The position numbers and the translations under genes were made by a program. From Planctomycetota bacterium (lineage in GTDB: Bacteria; Planctomycetota; UBA1135; GCA-002686595), in contig JADHOC010000001.1 in assembly GCA_016779205.1 (NCBI GenBank), positions 124,001-188,000 of the forward strand: a stretch of 64,000 bases of DNA, read 5' to 3'. Positions within the stretch are counted from its first letter, which is position 1. Each line of letters begins with the position of its first letter. The notes beneath the pieces are model-generated. The model worked only from the letters and a program-made list of their open reading frames with translations. It searched no databases and was not told where the DNA came from. This document shows, piece after piece, positions 25,408 through 33,708 of the stretch.

Positions 25408-27303
25408 ATGCGACACGGAACCTCCACCGTGCACCGCTTTCCTCGCCCGCTCCTGATCGCCGCGGCCCTGTATGTCCTCTTCAGGGCCTGGATCCTCACG
25501 ACCTCCTTCGACGCGGTCGCGATCCCGGTGTACGAGGTGCCCAACATGGGCAACCAGGCGTGGCTCCTCCAGGATGGCTTCAGGGGCGTTCCGTGGAGTT
25601 ACTACTACGACAACGCCGGCGGCCAGCTCCTGACGGCCCTCCTCGCGGCCCCCCTCTACTGGCTCTTCGGGGCCAGCTACCTGACCCTGAAGCTGGTGCC
25701 CTTCCTGATGGGCCTCGCCATCATGGGGCTCATCTGGCGCTTCCTGGAGGGGAACTTCAACCGCACCGCGGCGGTGATCGGCGTGCTCCTCTTCGCCCTG
25801 GCGCCGCCCACCCTCACCAAGTACTCGCTCCTCGCCAAGGGCAACCACTTCGAAGGGCTGCTCTTCCTGTTCCTGCCGGTGGTGCTCATCTTCGAGGCCA
25901 GCCGCCGAGAGAGGCGCGCGCCGTGGCTGATCGGCGCGGGACTCTCAGCCGGCTTCGCGGTGGTGGTCTACTACGGCTCGCTCCTCGCCCTCTCCCTCCT
26001 CGCGCCCGTGCAGCTTCGCCTGCGCGGCGTTGGCGGCGCCCTCAGAGACCTCCGCTGGCTGCTCCCCGCCGCGGCGCTGGGGATCTCCCCGCTCCTCGCG
26101 CTCCACTCCATGACCGACGGCCGCGCAGGCCGTTTTGCGGACAAGTTCACCTCGGTCGACCCTCGACTCGACGCCGGCGGCCTGTGGTCCGAGACGCGCT
26201 CCTTGCTCGTGGACACGCTCCCCGGCGGGGCCTGCTACGAGTCCATCGGTCCGGTGTCGGGCATGGTCGGAGAGTGGCTCCTGCTCCTCGCCCTGGGGGC
26301 GGCCTGGCTCGGGCTGATCCGCCAGGCGGCGAGGCCGGCGCAGGGCGGCTCCTCCGGGGACCGCAGCCGCCGCGGCGCCGCGCTCCTGCTCGCCGCCTAC
26401 CTCCCCCTCGTCCTCGGCGTGATCGCCGTCGGCGTCCTCAAGATCCGCAGCATGCCGCCGCCCGTCGAGATCGGAGGCGTCCGCTACCTGGTCTCCTTCT
26501 ACTTCTTCGGCGTCCTGGGGATCGCCGCGGTGGGCGGCCAGCTCCTGGAGTGCTCACGCCCCGGGCGACGCAAGGCGGGCATGGGCCTCGTCGGCTGCGC
26601 CGCGGCGACGACGCTCTTCGTCCTGCCCATCGGGAGCGCCCACTTCGAACGGGCCGCGGACGGGGCCCGCTATCCGGGGACCTTCTTCCGCAACTACGGG
26701 AGTCTGATCCAGCGCGGGGCCGTCAAGGACCCCGCCACAGGCAAGCTCCGCCTGCTCCCTGAGGAGGTGCTGCGAATCGCTGACTGCTTCGACGGAGAGC
26801 GCCGAGAGGACGTGCTCCTGAGCACCGGCAACAGCCTCGCCTACGGGACCCTCGCCCAGGACGGCGGGCTCGACCTCGACGTGCTCGTGGCTGGCTACCC
26901 CGAGGAAGCCGCCGCTCACCTGCTCCGCGGCGTGGGGAGCTTCCTCCGGGAGTCCCTGCCGCGAAGCGGGCCCGCCCCGCCGCGCCTCCAGGCTGTCCTG
27001 ACCAACGCCCTCCGTCACCCCGAGCATCGCGAACGGGTGGCCGAGGGCATGGGCATGTCCCTGACCTATCCCCTGCGGCGCAGCCTGCCCGACCATGTCC
27101 TCCGCACGGAGCGCGCCCTTGTGGCCGTCCCGGAGGACCTACGGCTCGCGGTGCGCAGGGGGCAGGGCGTCGACCTCGGGGTCCGAGCGCGCCTCAGCAT
27201 CGCGGGGACCCACCGCCGCCTGGAGGAGGTCCTCGGAAACGTCGATGACCCCGCCGAGCGCGTGGCGCTCCGCGGGGCCATCGAGGCCTCGGCGTCAAGG
27301 TGA
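25408..27303 (+). CDS. Polytopic membrane protein, GT-C/PMT-like glycosyltransferase candidate
   Basis: About 631 residues from the ATG at 25408 (MRHGTST); ATGs at 25339 and 25375 are alternatives. About ten to twelve hydrophobic helices fill the first ~430 residues. After helix 1 comes NMGNQAWLLQDGF and SYYYDNAGGQLLTALLAAPLYW, reminiscent of the first periplasmic loop of dolichyl/polyprenyl-phosphate-mannose mannosyltransferases. No strict Asp-Glu pair is seen there, so the assignment is weak. The C-terminal ~200 residues are soluble, helical and Leu/Arg-rich. It is divergent from cutC and convergent with the citrate synthase gene (1-base gap). Confidence 0.5.
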   Translation: MRHGTSTVHRFPRPLLIAAALYVLFRAWILTTSFDAVAIPVYEVPNMGNQAWLLQDGFRGVPWSYYYDNAGGQLLTALLAAPLYWLFGASYLTLKLVPFLMGLAIMGLIWRFLEGNFNRTAAVIGVLLFALAPPTLTKYSLLAKGNHFEGLLFLFLPVVLIFEASRRERRAPWLIGAGLSAGFAVVVYYGSLLALSLLAPVQLRLRGVGGALRDLRWLLPAAALGISPLLALHSMTDGRAGRFADKFTSVDPRLDAGGLWSETRSLLVDTLPGGACYESIGPVSGMVGEWLLLLALGAAWLGLIRQAARPAQGGSSGDRSRRGAALLLAAYLPLVLGVIAVGVLKIRSMPPPVEIGGVRYLVSFYFFGVLGIAAVGGQLLECSRPGRRKAGMGLVGCAAATTLFVLPIGSAHFERAADGARYPGTFFRNYGSLIQRGAVKDPATGKLRLLPEEVLRIADCFDGERREDVLLSTGNSLAYGTLAQDGGLDLDVLVAGYPEEAAAHLLRGVGSFLRESLPRSGPAPPRLQAVLTNALRHPEHRERVAEGMGMSLTYPLRRSLPDHVLRTERALVAVPEDLRLAVRRGQGVDLGVRARLSIAGTHRRLEEVLGNVDDPAERVALRGAIEASASR

Positions 27304-27304
27304 C

Positions 27305-28441
27305 CTAACGCTCAGACATGGGCGCGTAGGTGCGCTCGCGCTCGCCGACGTAGATCTGCGCCGGGCGGAAGAGCTTGTTGTCCTCGTGCTGCTCCAGCCA
27401 GTGGGCGCAGTAGCCCGCGACCCGCGCCATGGCGAAGATCGGGGTGAAGACGTCGGTGTTCAGGCCGAGCTTCTCGTAGACCAGGCCGCTGAAGAAGTCG
27501 ACGTTCGGGTAGATCCCACGGCCGCCGAGCTTGGCCGTGACGACCTCCTCGAGCTTGAGGGCCACGTCGTACTTGGGCGTCGAGCCGAGCTCCTCGAACA
27601 GCTTCACCGCGAGGATCTGGAGGTTCTTCGCGCGGGGGTCCTTGGTCTTGTAGACCCGGTGGCCGAAGCCCATCACCTTGGACTTGGACTCTGCCTTGGC
27701 CTCATACCAGCCCTCCACGGCGTCCACGCCGTCGATGGTCGAGAGCTGGTTCAGGACACGCTCGTTGGCGCCGCCGTGGAGCGGGCCGAAGAGGGCCCCG
27801 ACCGCCCCGCTGCACGAGGTGTAGGGGTCGTTCTCGGTGGACGCCACCACACGGCACGCGAAGGTGGACGCGTTCATGGTGTGCTCGGCGTGGAGGATGA
27901 GCGCGCAGTCGAGGGTCTTCGACGCGATCTCCGCGGGCTCCTCACCGTCGAGGCACCAGAGGAAGTTCGCCGCGGTGGACAGGTCCGCCCGGGGCGCCAC
28001 GTAGTCCTTGCCGGCCCGGACACGCTCGAAGAGCGCCACGAGCACCGGCGTCACCGCGATGACCCGCCGAGCCGCCTCATCCTTCGAGGCGGCGTCACGG
28101 AGGTCCACCTTCGGGCTCACCATGCCGAGGGCCGCCAGGGAGGCCTGCAGCGCCTGCATGGGGTGCCCCGTCACGGGGAACGCCTGGACCATCTTCACGA
28201 GCTCGGGCGGGGGCACGCGCAAGCGACCGAGGTCGGCCTCGAAGGCCGCGAGCTCGGCGCTGGAGGGGAGCTCACCGTACAGGAGAAGCCAGGCGACCTC
28301 CTCGAAGGTGCTGTGAGCGGAGAGGTCCTCGATGGGGTAGCCGCGGTACTCCAGAACGCCCGCCTGCCCGTCGATGAAGCTCACCGAGGACTCTGCGGCC
28401 GGAATACCTGCCAGACCGGGGACTAGCTCAGGGGATGACAC
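27305..28441 (-). CDS. gltA: Citrate synthase
   Basis: 378 residues from GTG at 28441. It condenses acetyl-CoA and oxaloacetate to citrate, entering the TCA cycle. Active-site residues: HAEHTMNAS (184-192), GPLHGGANE (219-227, His222), GFGHRVYK (258-265, His261) and YPNVDFFSG (311-319, Asp315). The short length and SSVSFIDGQAGVLEYRGYPIEDL-type N-terminus (cited as VSFIDGQAGVLEYRGYPI) are of the dimeric/methylcitrate-synthase-like group, so 2-methylcitrate synthase activity is an alternative. With malate dehydrogenase at 49484 it provides two TCA enzymes in the window. Confidence 0.96.
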   Translation of the reverse strand: MSSPELVPGLAGIPAAESSVSFIDGQAGVLEYRGYPIEDLSAHSTFEEVAWLLLYGELPSSAELAAFEADLGRLRVPPPELVKMVQAFPVTGHPMQALQASLAALGMVSPKVDLRDAASKDEAARRVIAVTPVLVALFERVRAGKDYVAPRADLSTAANFLWCLDGEEPAEIASKTLDCALILHAEHTMNASTFACRVVASTENDPYTSCSGAVGALFGPLHGGANERVLNQLSTIDGVDAVEGWYEAKAESKSKVMGFGHRVYKTKDPRAKNLQILAVKLFEELGSTPKYDVALKLEEVVTAKLGGRGIYPNVDFFSGLVYEKLGLNTDVFTPIFAMARVAGYCAHWLEQHEDNKLFRPAQIYVGERERTYAPMSER

Positions 28442-28489
28442 TAAAGGGCTCCGTGGGTGTGGGTTCAGAGAGATGGAGGGGCGGCGAGA

Positions 28490-29959
28490 TCAGGCCCGCT
28501 GCTTGAGGAATTCGATGAGGAGCCGGGCTCCGACGCCAGTTCCGGTGGATCCGCCGACCCAGTCCCGGTCGCGCGTGTTCCAGGCCGTCCCGGCGATGTC
28601 CAGGTGGGCCCATTCGCGGTCCGCCGAGACGAAGTGCGAGAGGAAGGCGGCCCCCTGGCTGGGTCCAGCGCCCATGGCGGGTGAGCCGATGTTCGCGAGA
28701 TCGGCGGACTTGCCCTTCATGCCGTCCTTGTGGGCGTCCAGCAGCGGCAGCGGCCAGACCTCCTCACCGGTCACGCCCCCGGCGGCGAGCAGGTCATCGC
28801 GCAGGGCGTCCGTCGTCGCGAACATGCCCGTCAGCTCGTGACCGAGCCCGACAATGACCGCCCCGGTGAGGGTGGCGAGGTCGATGATGGTGTCCGGCTT
28901 CACCTTCGACTCCACGTAGGAGAGGGCGTCCGCGAGGATCAGGCGCCCCTCGGCGTCCGTGTTGAGGATCTCGACGGTGGTCCCGTTCATGCCCCGGTGC
29001 ACGTCGCCGGGCTTCGTGGCGTTGCCGTCGATGAGGTTCTCCGCCGACGGCACGATGCCGTGCACCTCGAAGGACACCTCGAGCCCGCCGGCGAGGGCGT
29101 GCATCGCTCCGAGGACGGCGGCACCGCCGGACATGTCGAAGCGCATCTCGTCCATCTTGGCGGGCGGCTTGAGCGAGTAGCCCCCGGCGTCGAAGGTCAG
29201 GCCCTTACCCACGAACGCGATCCGACCGCGAGACTTGCCCTTGGGCTTGTAGGTGAGGTGGATCAGCCGGGCGGGCTCCACGGAACCCGCCGAGACGCCG
29301 AGCAGCAGCCCCATCCCCGCCTTCTTCATCGCCGCCTCGTCCATGATCTTGGCCGTCATGCGCGGGTGGCGGCGGGCGATCCCACGGGCCTCCTTGGCGA
29401 GGGCGACCGGGGTCACGATGTTGCCCGCGCCGTTCTGCAGGTCACGGGTGAAGGCGCTCGCGGCGGCGAGAATCTCGCCCTCACGCGCGCCCTTCTTGAA
29501 CGCAGCGCCGGCCCCGCCGACCGTGATGCCCTTCAGGGGGCAGGCCTTGGACTTGCTCTTGGCGTCGTCGTAGGAGTAGGTCGCGAGCAGCGCTCCCTCC
29601 GCGGCGGCACGCCCCGCGGCCTGGGCCCCGAGGGCCTCGCAGGCACCAGGGCTCACCTCGATGTGCATCGATCGGCATTCGCGCTTGAGCGCGGCCTTGG
29701 CCGCCACAGCGGCCGCCCGACGGAGCGCCTCCCCGTCGACGGCGTCCAGTGCCCCGAGGCCCACCAGGAGCACCTCGCCGGTGCCGCCGCCGCTGGTGTA
29801 GGTGCTACGAGTGGCGCGCGCCTTGCCATCGAAGCCCGAGAGGAAGCCCGCGGGAACCTCGACGCCAGCCGGCAGAGAAGCATCGCAGCCCTCGGACACG
29901 AGGAGCGTGAGGAGATCGGAGCGGGTGGCCTTGCCGGAGTCCTTGATGGAGAGCTTCAT
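28490..29959 (-). CDS. pepA: Leucyl aminopeptidase (M17)
   Basis: 489 residues. The cytosolic dizinc aminopeptidase removes N-terminal residues and often serves peptide turnover. Catalytic signature: VGKGLTFDAGG (250-260, Lys252 and Asp257), MRFDMSGGAAV (272-282, Asp275) and the family tag NTDAEGRL (333-340, Asp335, Glu337, Arg339). The usual 'ITFDSGG' reads LTFDAGG here, a conservative change. The N-terminal ~160 residues form the variable regulatory domain. It is followed on the same strand by the citrate synthase gene after a 49-base gap. Confidence 0.96.
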   Translation of the reverse strand: MKLSIKDSGKATRSDLLTLLVSEGCDASLPAGVEVPAGFLSGFDGKARATRSTYTSGGGTGEVLLVGLGALDAVDGEALRRAAAVAAKAALKRECRSMHIEVSPGACEALGAQAAGRAAAEGALLATYSYDDAKSKSKACPLKGITVGGAGAAFKKGAREGEILAAASAFTRDLQNGAGNIVTPVALAKEARGIARRHPRMTAKIMDEAAMKKAGMGLLLGVSAGSVEPARLIHLTYKPKGKSRGRIAFVGKGLTFDAGGYSLKPPAKMDEMRFDMSGGAAVLGAMHALAGGLEVSFEVHGIVPSAENLIDGNATKPGDVHRGMNGTTVEILNTDAEGRLILADALSYVESKVKPDTIIDLATLTGAVIVGLGHELTGMFATTDALRDDLLAAGGVTGEEVWPLPLLDAHKDGMKGKSADLANIGSPAMGAGPSQGAAFLSHFVSADREWAHLDIAGTAWNTRDRDWVGGSTGTGVGARLLIEFLKQRA

Positions 29960-30010
29960 GGGGAGAGCAGGTCGAGGTGGATTCGAATTGGGGTCGGAGC
30001 GCCGACGGGA

Positions 30011-31693
30011 TCACATGCCCAGGTACTTGGGGCCGCCGCCGCCCTCGGGCACGACCCACTCGATGTTCTCGTAGGGGTCCATGATGTCGCAGGTCTTGCA
30101 GTGGACGCAGTTGGACGCGTTGATGACGACCGCCTCGGAGCCCTTGGGCCACTCGTACACGGCCGCCGGGCAGAAGTGCTTGCACGGGTTGCCGTACTCC
30201 TCGGTGCAGCGATCCACGCAGATGCTCGGATCGTTCACCAGGAGGTGGGCGGGCTGGTCCTCCTCGTGCATCGTCCCCGACAGGTAGACGTCGGTGAGCT
30301 TGTCCATGGAGTCCGAATCGTTGTAGCTCGGCGCCTCCGTGGTCGACTGGGAGTCCGGTGTCATGGTCTCGTGGTCGCTGTGCCCGGGGCGGCGCGCCAC
30401 CAGGCCGCGACCCTTCGTGACCATCTGGACCCCGAAGTCCAGCATCCCGGCGAACAGGCCGCCCGAGAACGCCTGCCGGTAGTTCCGGTAGCCGTAGAGC
30501 TCGTCTCGGGCCCAGGAGGCCTCATAGGCGTCCTGGTACCCCTTCAGCCCCGCCTGGGACGTGTCCCCGGCGGCGAGCGCCTTGGCGATGCCCTCGGCGG
30601 CGAGCATCCCGGACTTGATCGCGAGGTGGATGCCCTTGAGGGTCGCCGCGTTGAGGAAGCCGCCCGTGTCCCCCACGAACACGAAGCCGTCGCCGTGGAG
30701 CCGCGGCTGCGAGAAGTAACCGCCCTCGGGCACGCACTTGGCGCCGTAGTTGATCGGCTTGCCGCCCTCGAGCAGGCGCTTGATCTTCGGGTGCTGCTTC
30801 CACTTGACGAATAGCCCGTGCGGGTCGAGGCGGGCGTCGGGGTGGTCGAGGCCGACCACGAAGCCGATGGAGATCTTGTTCTCGGCGATGCCGTAGACCC
30901 ATGAGCCGCCGTAGCTCTTGGTGTCCAGCGGGTAGCCCCCGGTGTGCATGACCTTGCCATGCATCTCCTTGCCGATCTCCGGCGAGACCTCCCAGATCTC
31001 CTTGATGCCGGTGCCGTAGGTCTGCGGGTTGCGGCCGTCCATCACGTCCAGCCGGCGGAAGAGGTCCTTGGCGAGGTTGCCCCGGACCCCCTCGGCGAAG
31101 ACGGTGACGTCCGCGGAGACGTCCATGCCCGGCTCGAAGGTGGCCTTCTGGGAGCCATCCTTGGCGACGCCGCTGTCCCGGGTCTGAACGCCGACCACGC
31201 GGTCCGTGTCACCGTCGAAGCGAGCCTCTGCGACCGGGAAGCCAGCGTAGATCTCCACGCCCATCTCCTCGGCCTCGTTCGACATCCACTTGGTGATCTC
31301 GTTCAGTGAGACCATGTAGTTGCCGTGGTTCTTGAGGGGCGGCGGGCAGAGCGGCCCCTTGAGCTTGAGGCTCCCGCCGCCAGGGCGGAGCATCTCCGCC
31401 CAGTCGTCCTTGACCTCGGACAACACGGGGAAGCCGCGCTCCTTCCAGTCAGGGAACAGCTCCGCGATCCCCTTGGGATCCATGACGGCCCCGGAGAGGC
31501 TGTGGTGGCCGATCTCCTCCGCCTTGTCGAGCACCAGGATGGTCCGGTCCTCGTCCCCAGCCTCCTTCAGCAGGCGCGAGAGGTGGATCGCGCAAGAGAG
31601 ACCAGCGGGGCCAGCGCCGACGATGCAGACGTCGACCGGCAGTTCTTCCCGCTCCACGTCACTGACGTTCAGGGAGGTGATCCTGGGCTTCAT
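30011..31693 (-). CDS. Electron-transfer flavoprotein-ubiquinone oxidoreductase
   Basis: 560 residues from the ATG at 31693; a longer frame to 31999 overlaps the moaD-moaE gene and is not credible. It passes electrons from ETF (fatty-acid and amino-acid dehydrogenases) to the quinone pool at the membrane. FAD-binding GAGPAG at 26-31, RxxLDKAEEIGHHSLSGAV-like segment (LDKAEEIGHHSLSGAV), GGYFSQPRLHGDGFVFVGD region and a C-terminal 4Fe-4S domain with CxxxC-type spacing: CTEEYGNPCKHFCPAAVYE and NCVHCKTCDIMDP. No etfA/etfB genes are in the window. A linker of about 45 Ser/Thr/Asp-rich residues (HETMTPDSQSTTEAPSYNDS) before the Fe-S domain is longer than usual. Confidence 0.93.
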   Translation of the reverse strand: MKPRITSLNVSDVEREELPVDVCIVGAGPAGLSCAIHLSRLLKEAGDEDRTILVLDKAEEIGHHSLSGAVMDPKGIAELFPDWKERGFPVLSEVKDDWAEMLRPGGGSLKLKGPLCPPPLKNHGNYMVSLNEITKWMSNEAEEMGVEIYAGFPVAEARFDGDTDRVVGVQTRDSGVAKDGSQKATFEPGMDVSADVTVFAEGVRGNLAKDLFRRLDVMDGRNPQTYGTGIKEIWEVSPEIGKEMHGKVMHTGGYPLDTKSYGGSWVYGIAENKISIGFVVGLDHPDARLDPHGLFVKWKQHPKIKRLLEGGKPINYGAKCVPEGGYFSQPRLHGDGFVFVGDTGGFLNAATLKGIHLAIKSGMLAAEGIAKALAAGDTSQAGLKGYQDAYEASWARDELYGYRNYRQAFSGGLFAGMLDFGVQMVTKGRGLVARRPGHSDHETMTPDSQSTTEAPSYNDSDSMDKLTDVYLSGTMHEEDQPAHLLVNDPSICVDRCTEEYGNPCKHFCPAAVYEWPKGSEAVVINASNCVHCKTCDIMDPYENIEWVVPEGGGGPKYLGM

Positions 31694-31794
31694 CGGGGTA
31701 CTGGATGGGGACCGCGCGCGGGCGCGCGACGGACAGGGCGGGGCACGTGGACGGGAGCCAGCCGGCCGGCTCCCATGGGCGGGATGGGGCGAAG

Positions 31795-31800
31795 AGTATA
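31795..31800 (-). promoter_or_regulatory. Possible -10 element for the ETF-QO gene
   Basis: On the minus strand the hexamer TATACT occurs just after the stop of the MoaD-MoaE gene and about 100 bases upstream of the ETF-QO start. No good -35 hexamer is found 16-18 bases before it, so this is a weak call. An inverted repeat at 31753-31759/31768-31774 lies between it and the gene and may be a terminator or leader hairpin. Confidence 0.3.
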
Positions 31801-31812
31801 CGCCCTCGCGCC

Positions 31813-32553
31813 TCAGGACCGATCCCCGATCCAGTGGTGTCCTGCGCTGTAGACCTCCTTCTTCCAGACCGGGAGGCGCTCCTTCAGCGTGTCGATGAGG
31901 TATCTGGCGGCGAGGAAGGCTGCGTCCCGGTGGGGGCTGGCCACCGCGATCACCACGCTGGGCTCCCCCACGCCGACCACGCCGGTCCGGTGGACGCACA
32001 GCATCCTGAGGGTTCGGTCCACCCCGTCGCCCCGGGCCTCGGTGGTCGACGGCCCGTGGGCGGTCAGGCAGGCATCGAAGATCCGACGCATCTCAGGCCC
32101 CGCCATGGCCTCGAAGGCCTCGTAGTCCAGCCTGGAGACCTCCTGGCCACGATTCACCTCCCGGGTCGTCCCGGTGAAGAGGACGATCGCCCCACAGCGC
32201 GGGCTCGCCACCCTGGCCTGAAGGGCCCCGGGGTCGATGGGCTCGGGGGAGAGCTCGAAGACGCCATCCTCCAGCGTGGACCCGGGGGCCCCGCCGCTCA
32301 CCGGTGGCAGGATGGCCACCATGTCCGTCGGCTCCACCACCCGGTCCACAGCCGCGTACTCGTCTCCGACGACCACGGAGGCGAAGGCCAGGTCGCCCAG
32401 CGCCGGGACCTGCTCCTGCACCCTGGCCTTGAGGTCCGCGGTGCTGGTCCCCACCGGGACCCCGACCACCGTGACGGAGTCGGCACCCGCGCGCTCACGC
32501 AGGACCGCGAAGAGGCGGACCTCCAGATCGAACGCAGCCGGTGCCTCCCCCAC
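31813..32553 (-). CDS. Fused molybdopterin synthase, MoaD-MoaE (MoaX-like)
   Basis: About 246 residues from GTG at 32553, 4 bases after the ssb stop; the frame extends to 32727 inside ssb but without family similarity. Residues 8-88 are a MoaD ubiquitin-like sulfur carrier (VRLFAVLRERAGADSVTV), ending in ILPPVSGG (81-88). The chain continues into MoaE: CGAIVLFTGTTREVNRG, LDYEAFEAMA, MLCVHRTGVVGVGE and ASPHRDAAFLAARYLIDTLK with KKEVYSAGHHWIG at the end. Molybdopterin synthase inserts two sulfurs into precursor Z; MoaD needs a free C-terminal Gly-Gly, so the fusion presumably is cleaved after Gly88, as reported for mycobacterial MoaX. Confidence 0.92.
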   Translation of the reverse strand: MGEAPAAFDLEVRLFAVLRERAGADSVTVVGVPVGTSTADLKARVQEQVPALGDLAFASVVVGDEYAAVDRVVEPTDMVAILPPVSGGAPGSTLEDGVFELSPEPIDPGALQARVASPRCGAIVLFTGTTREVNRGQEVSRLDYEAFEAMAGPEMRRIFDACLTAHGPSTTEARGDGVDRTLRMLCVHRTGVVGVGEPSVVIAVASPHRDAAFLAARYLIDTLKERLPVWKKEVYSAGHHWIGDRS

Positions 32554-32557
32554 GGAA

Positions 32558-33082
32558 TCAGAAGGGTGTGTCGTCGTCTCCGAGGAAGGCCGCGCCCGAG
32601 TCTCCGCCCTGGGCCTGCCCGCCGCCGCCACCGTAACCGCCGCCGCCATATCCGCCCCCGGCTGCCGCCGACTGCTGCTGGGGCTGCTGCCCGCCGTAGC
32701 CTCCGTCGAAGCCGCCGTCACGGCCACCGCCGCCGCCGGACTCGCGGCCGCCGCCGACGAACTCCCAGTTGTTGGCGACCACGTAGAGCTTCGAGCGCTT
32801 CTGGCCGGACTCCTTGTCCTCCCACTGGTCGAACCGCAGCTCGCCGTCGATGAACGCGGAGGCCCCCTTCTTGTGGAACTTGTCGAAGGCCTCAGCCCGC
32901 TTGCCGAAGATCGTCACGTCGACGAACGTCGGCTCCTCGCGCCACTGGTCCGTCTGCTGGTCCTTGACCCTGCGGTTGACCGCCATCCCCACCTTGCAGA
33001 TGGCCATGTTGCTGGCGGTGTAGCGGAGCTCGGGGTCACGGGTCAGGTTGCCCATGAGAATGACCTTGTTGAAGGACGCCAT
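32558..33082 (-). CDS. ssb: Single-stranded DNA-binding protein
   Basis: 174 residues from ATG at 33082 (preceded by AAGAGGCTGAA, a fair Shine-Dalgarno). The OB fold spans about 1-108: NKVILMGNLTRDPELRYT at the start, KVGMAVNRRVKD, PTFVDVTIFGKRAEAF and KSKLYVVANNW-like strands (KRSKLYVVANNWEFVG). A Gly/Gln-rich flexible linker runs 110-160 and the acidic tip DDDTPF ends the chain, the docking peptide for DNA repair and replication partners. The MoaD-MoaE gene follows closely and may be cotranscribed. Confidence 0.97.
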   Translation of the reverse strand: MASFNKVILMGNLTRDPELRYTASNMAICKVGMAVNRRVKDQQTDQWREEPTFVDVTIFGKRAEAFDKFHKKGASAFIDGELRFDQWEDKESGQKRSKLYVVANNWEFVGGGRESGGGGGRDGGFDGGYGGQQPQQQSAAAGGGYGGGGYGGGGGQAQGGDSGAAFLGDDDTPF

Positions 33083-33287
33083 TTCAGCCTCTTGTAGACG
33101 GTGCTCGGCGCGGGGCGCCGACGGGTGGGGGTCGGGCGCGAGAAAGCGGTCGCGCGCGGCCCAGAGCGGGTTCGGATCGGTCCGGGCGGGGGCCCGAATG
33201 AGAAAAGAGAGTGTAGCGGAGGAGCAGCCGTGATCCGACGCCTTCACCTCCCTACCATGTGGGAAGTCGCTGAAGGCGACGCCTGCT

Positions 33288-33668
33288 ATGACCCAGCCCT
33301 CACCCAACGCGCCCCAGCCGCAGCCTGGTGGCGGCCGCGAGCGTCGGACATTCCGCCGCGCGAGGCTCGATCTCCCGATCACCATCTCCCTCGATGACGG
33401 GGACCACGAGGCCAAGATCAGGGACGTGAGCCGCGGAGGCGTGTGCTTCTTCCTGGACCGACCGGTCCCCGAGATGACCGCCCTCCGGGTCGAGTTCGAG
33501 CTCCCCACCGAGCACGGCCGACGGAAGATCACGGGCGACGGGGCCGTCGTCCGCTGCGAGAAGATCAGCCGAACCCTCGAGCACTACGAGATCGCGGTCT
33601 TCGTCCAGAACATGGCTGCCCCTGATCGCGAGACGATCGAGCAGTACGTGGCGTCGATCCGCGACTGA
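33288..33668 (+). CDS. PilZ domain protein
   Basis: 126 residues. The N-terminal Pro/Gln-rich lead is followed by RERRTFRRARLDL (the RxxxR c-di-GMP motif) and, about 25 residues later, DVSRGGVCFF (D/NxSxxG motif). Both halves of the cyclic-di-GMP binding site are therefore present. The remaining beta-barrel (RVEFELPTE, GDGAVVRCEKI, YEIAVFVQNM) matches the family. Likely a stand-alone effector for motility, adhesion or envelope functions. It is divergent from ssb and convergent with prmC. Confidence 0.9.
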   Translation: MTQPSPNAPQPQPGGGRERRTFRRARLDLPITISLDDGDHEAKIRDVSRGGVCFFLDRPVPEMTALRVEFELPTEHGRRKITGDGAVVRCEKISRTLEHYEIAVFVQNMAAPDRETIEQYVASIRD

Positions 33669-33691
33669 GCGGCGGCCTGGGCTGGCCCCCG

Positions 33692-33708
33692 GGGGGCGAT
33701 CAGCCCCC
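33692..33708. terminator. Hairpin between convergent pilZ and prmC genes
   Basis: Perfect 6-bp GC stem (33692-33697 with 33703-33708), loop GATCA, abutting the prmC stop codon at 33709-33711 and 23 bases after the PilZ stop. Probably a bidirectional terminator; no T-run. Confidence 0.5.

Noticed and set aside
29960..30010. TTCGAAT motif resembling a tRNA T-loop between pepA and the ETF-QO gene
   Set aside because: Only 51 bases lie between the genes and no acceptor, D or anticodon arms can be drawn.
28730..30814. 694-codon plus-strand open frame across pepA and the ETF-QO gene
   Set aside because: Shadow of two clear minus-strand enzymes; no motif on this strand.
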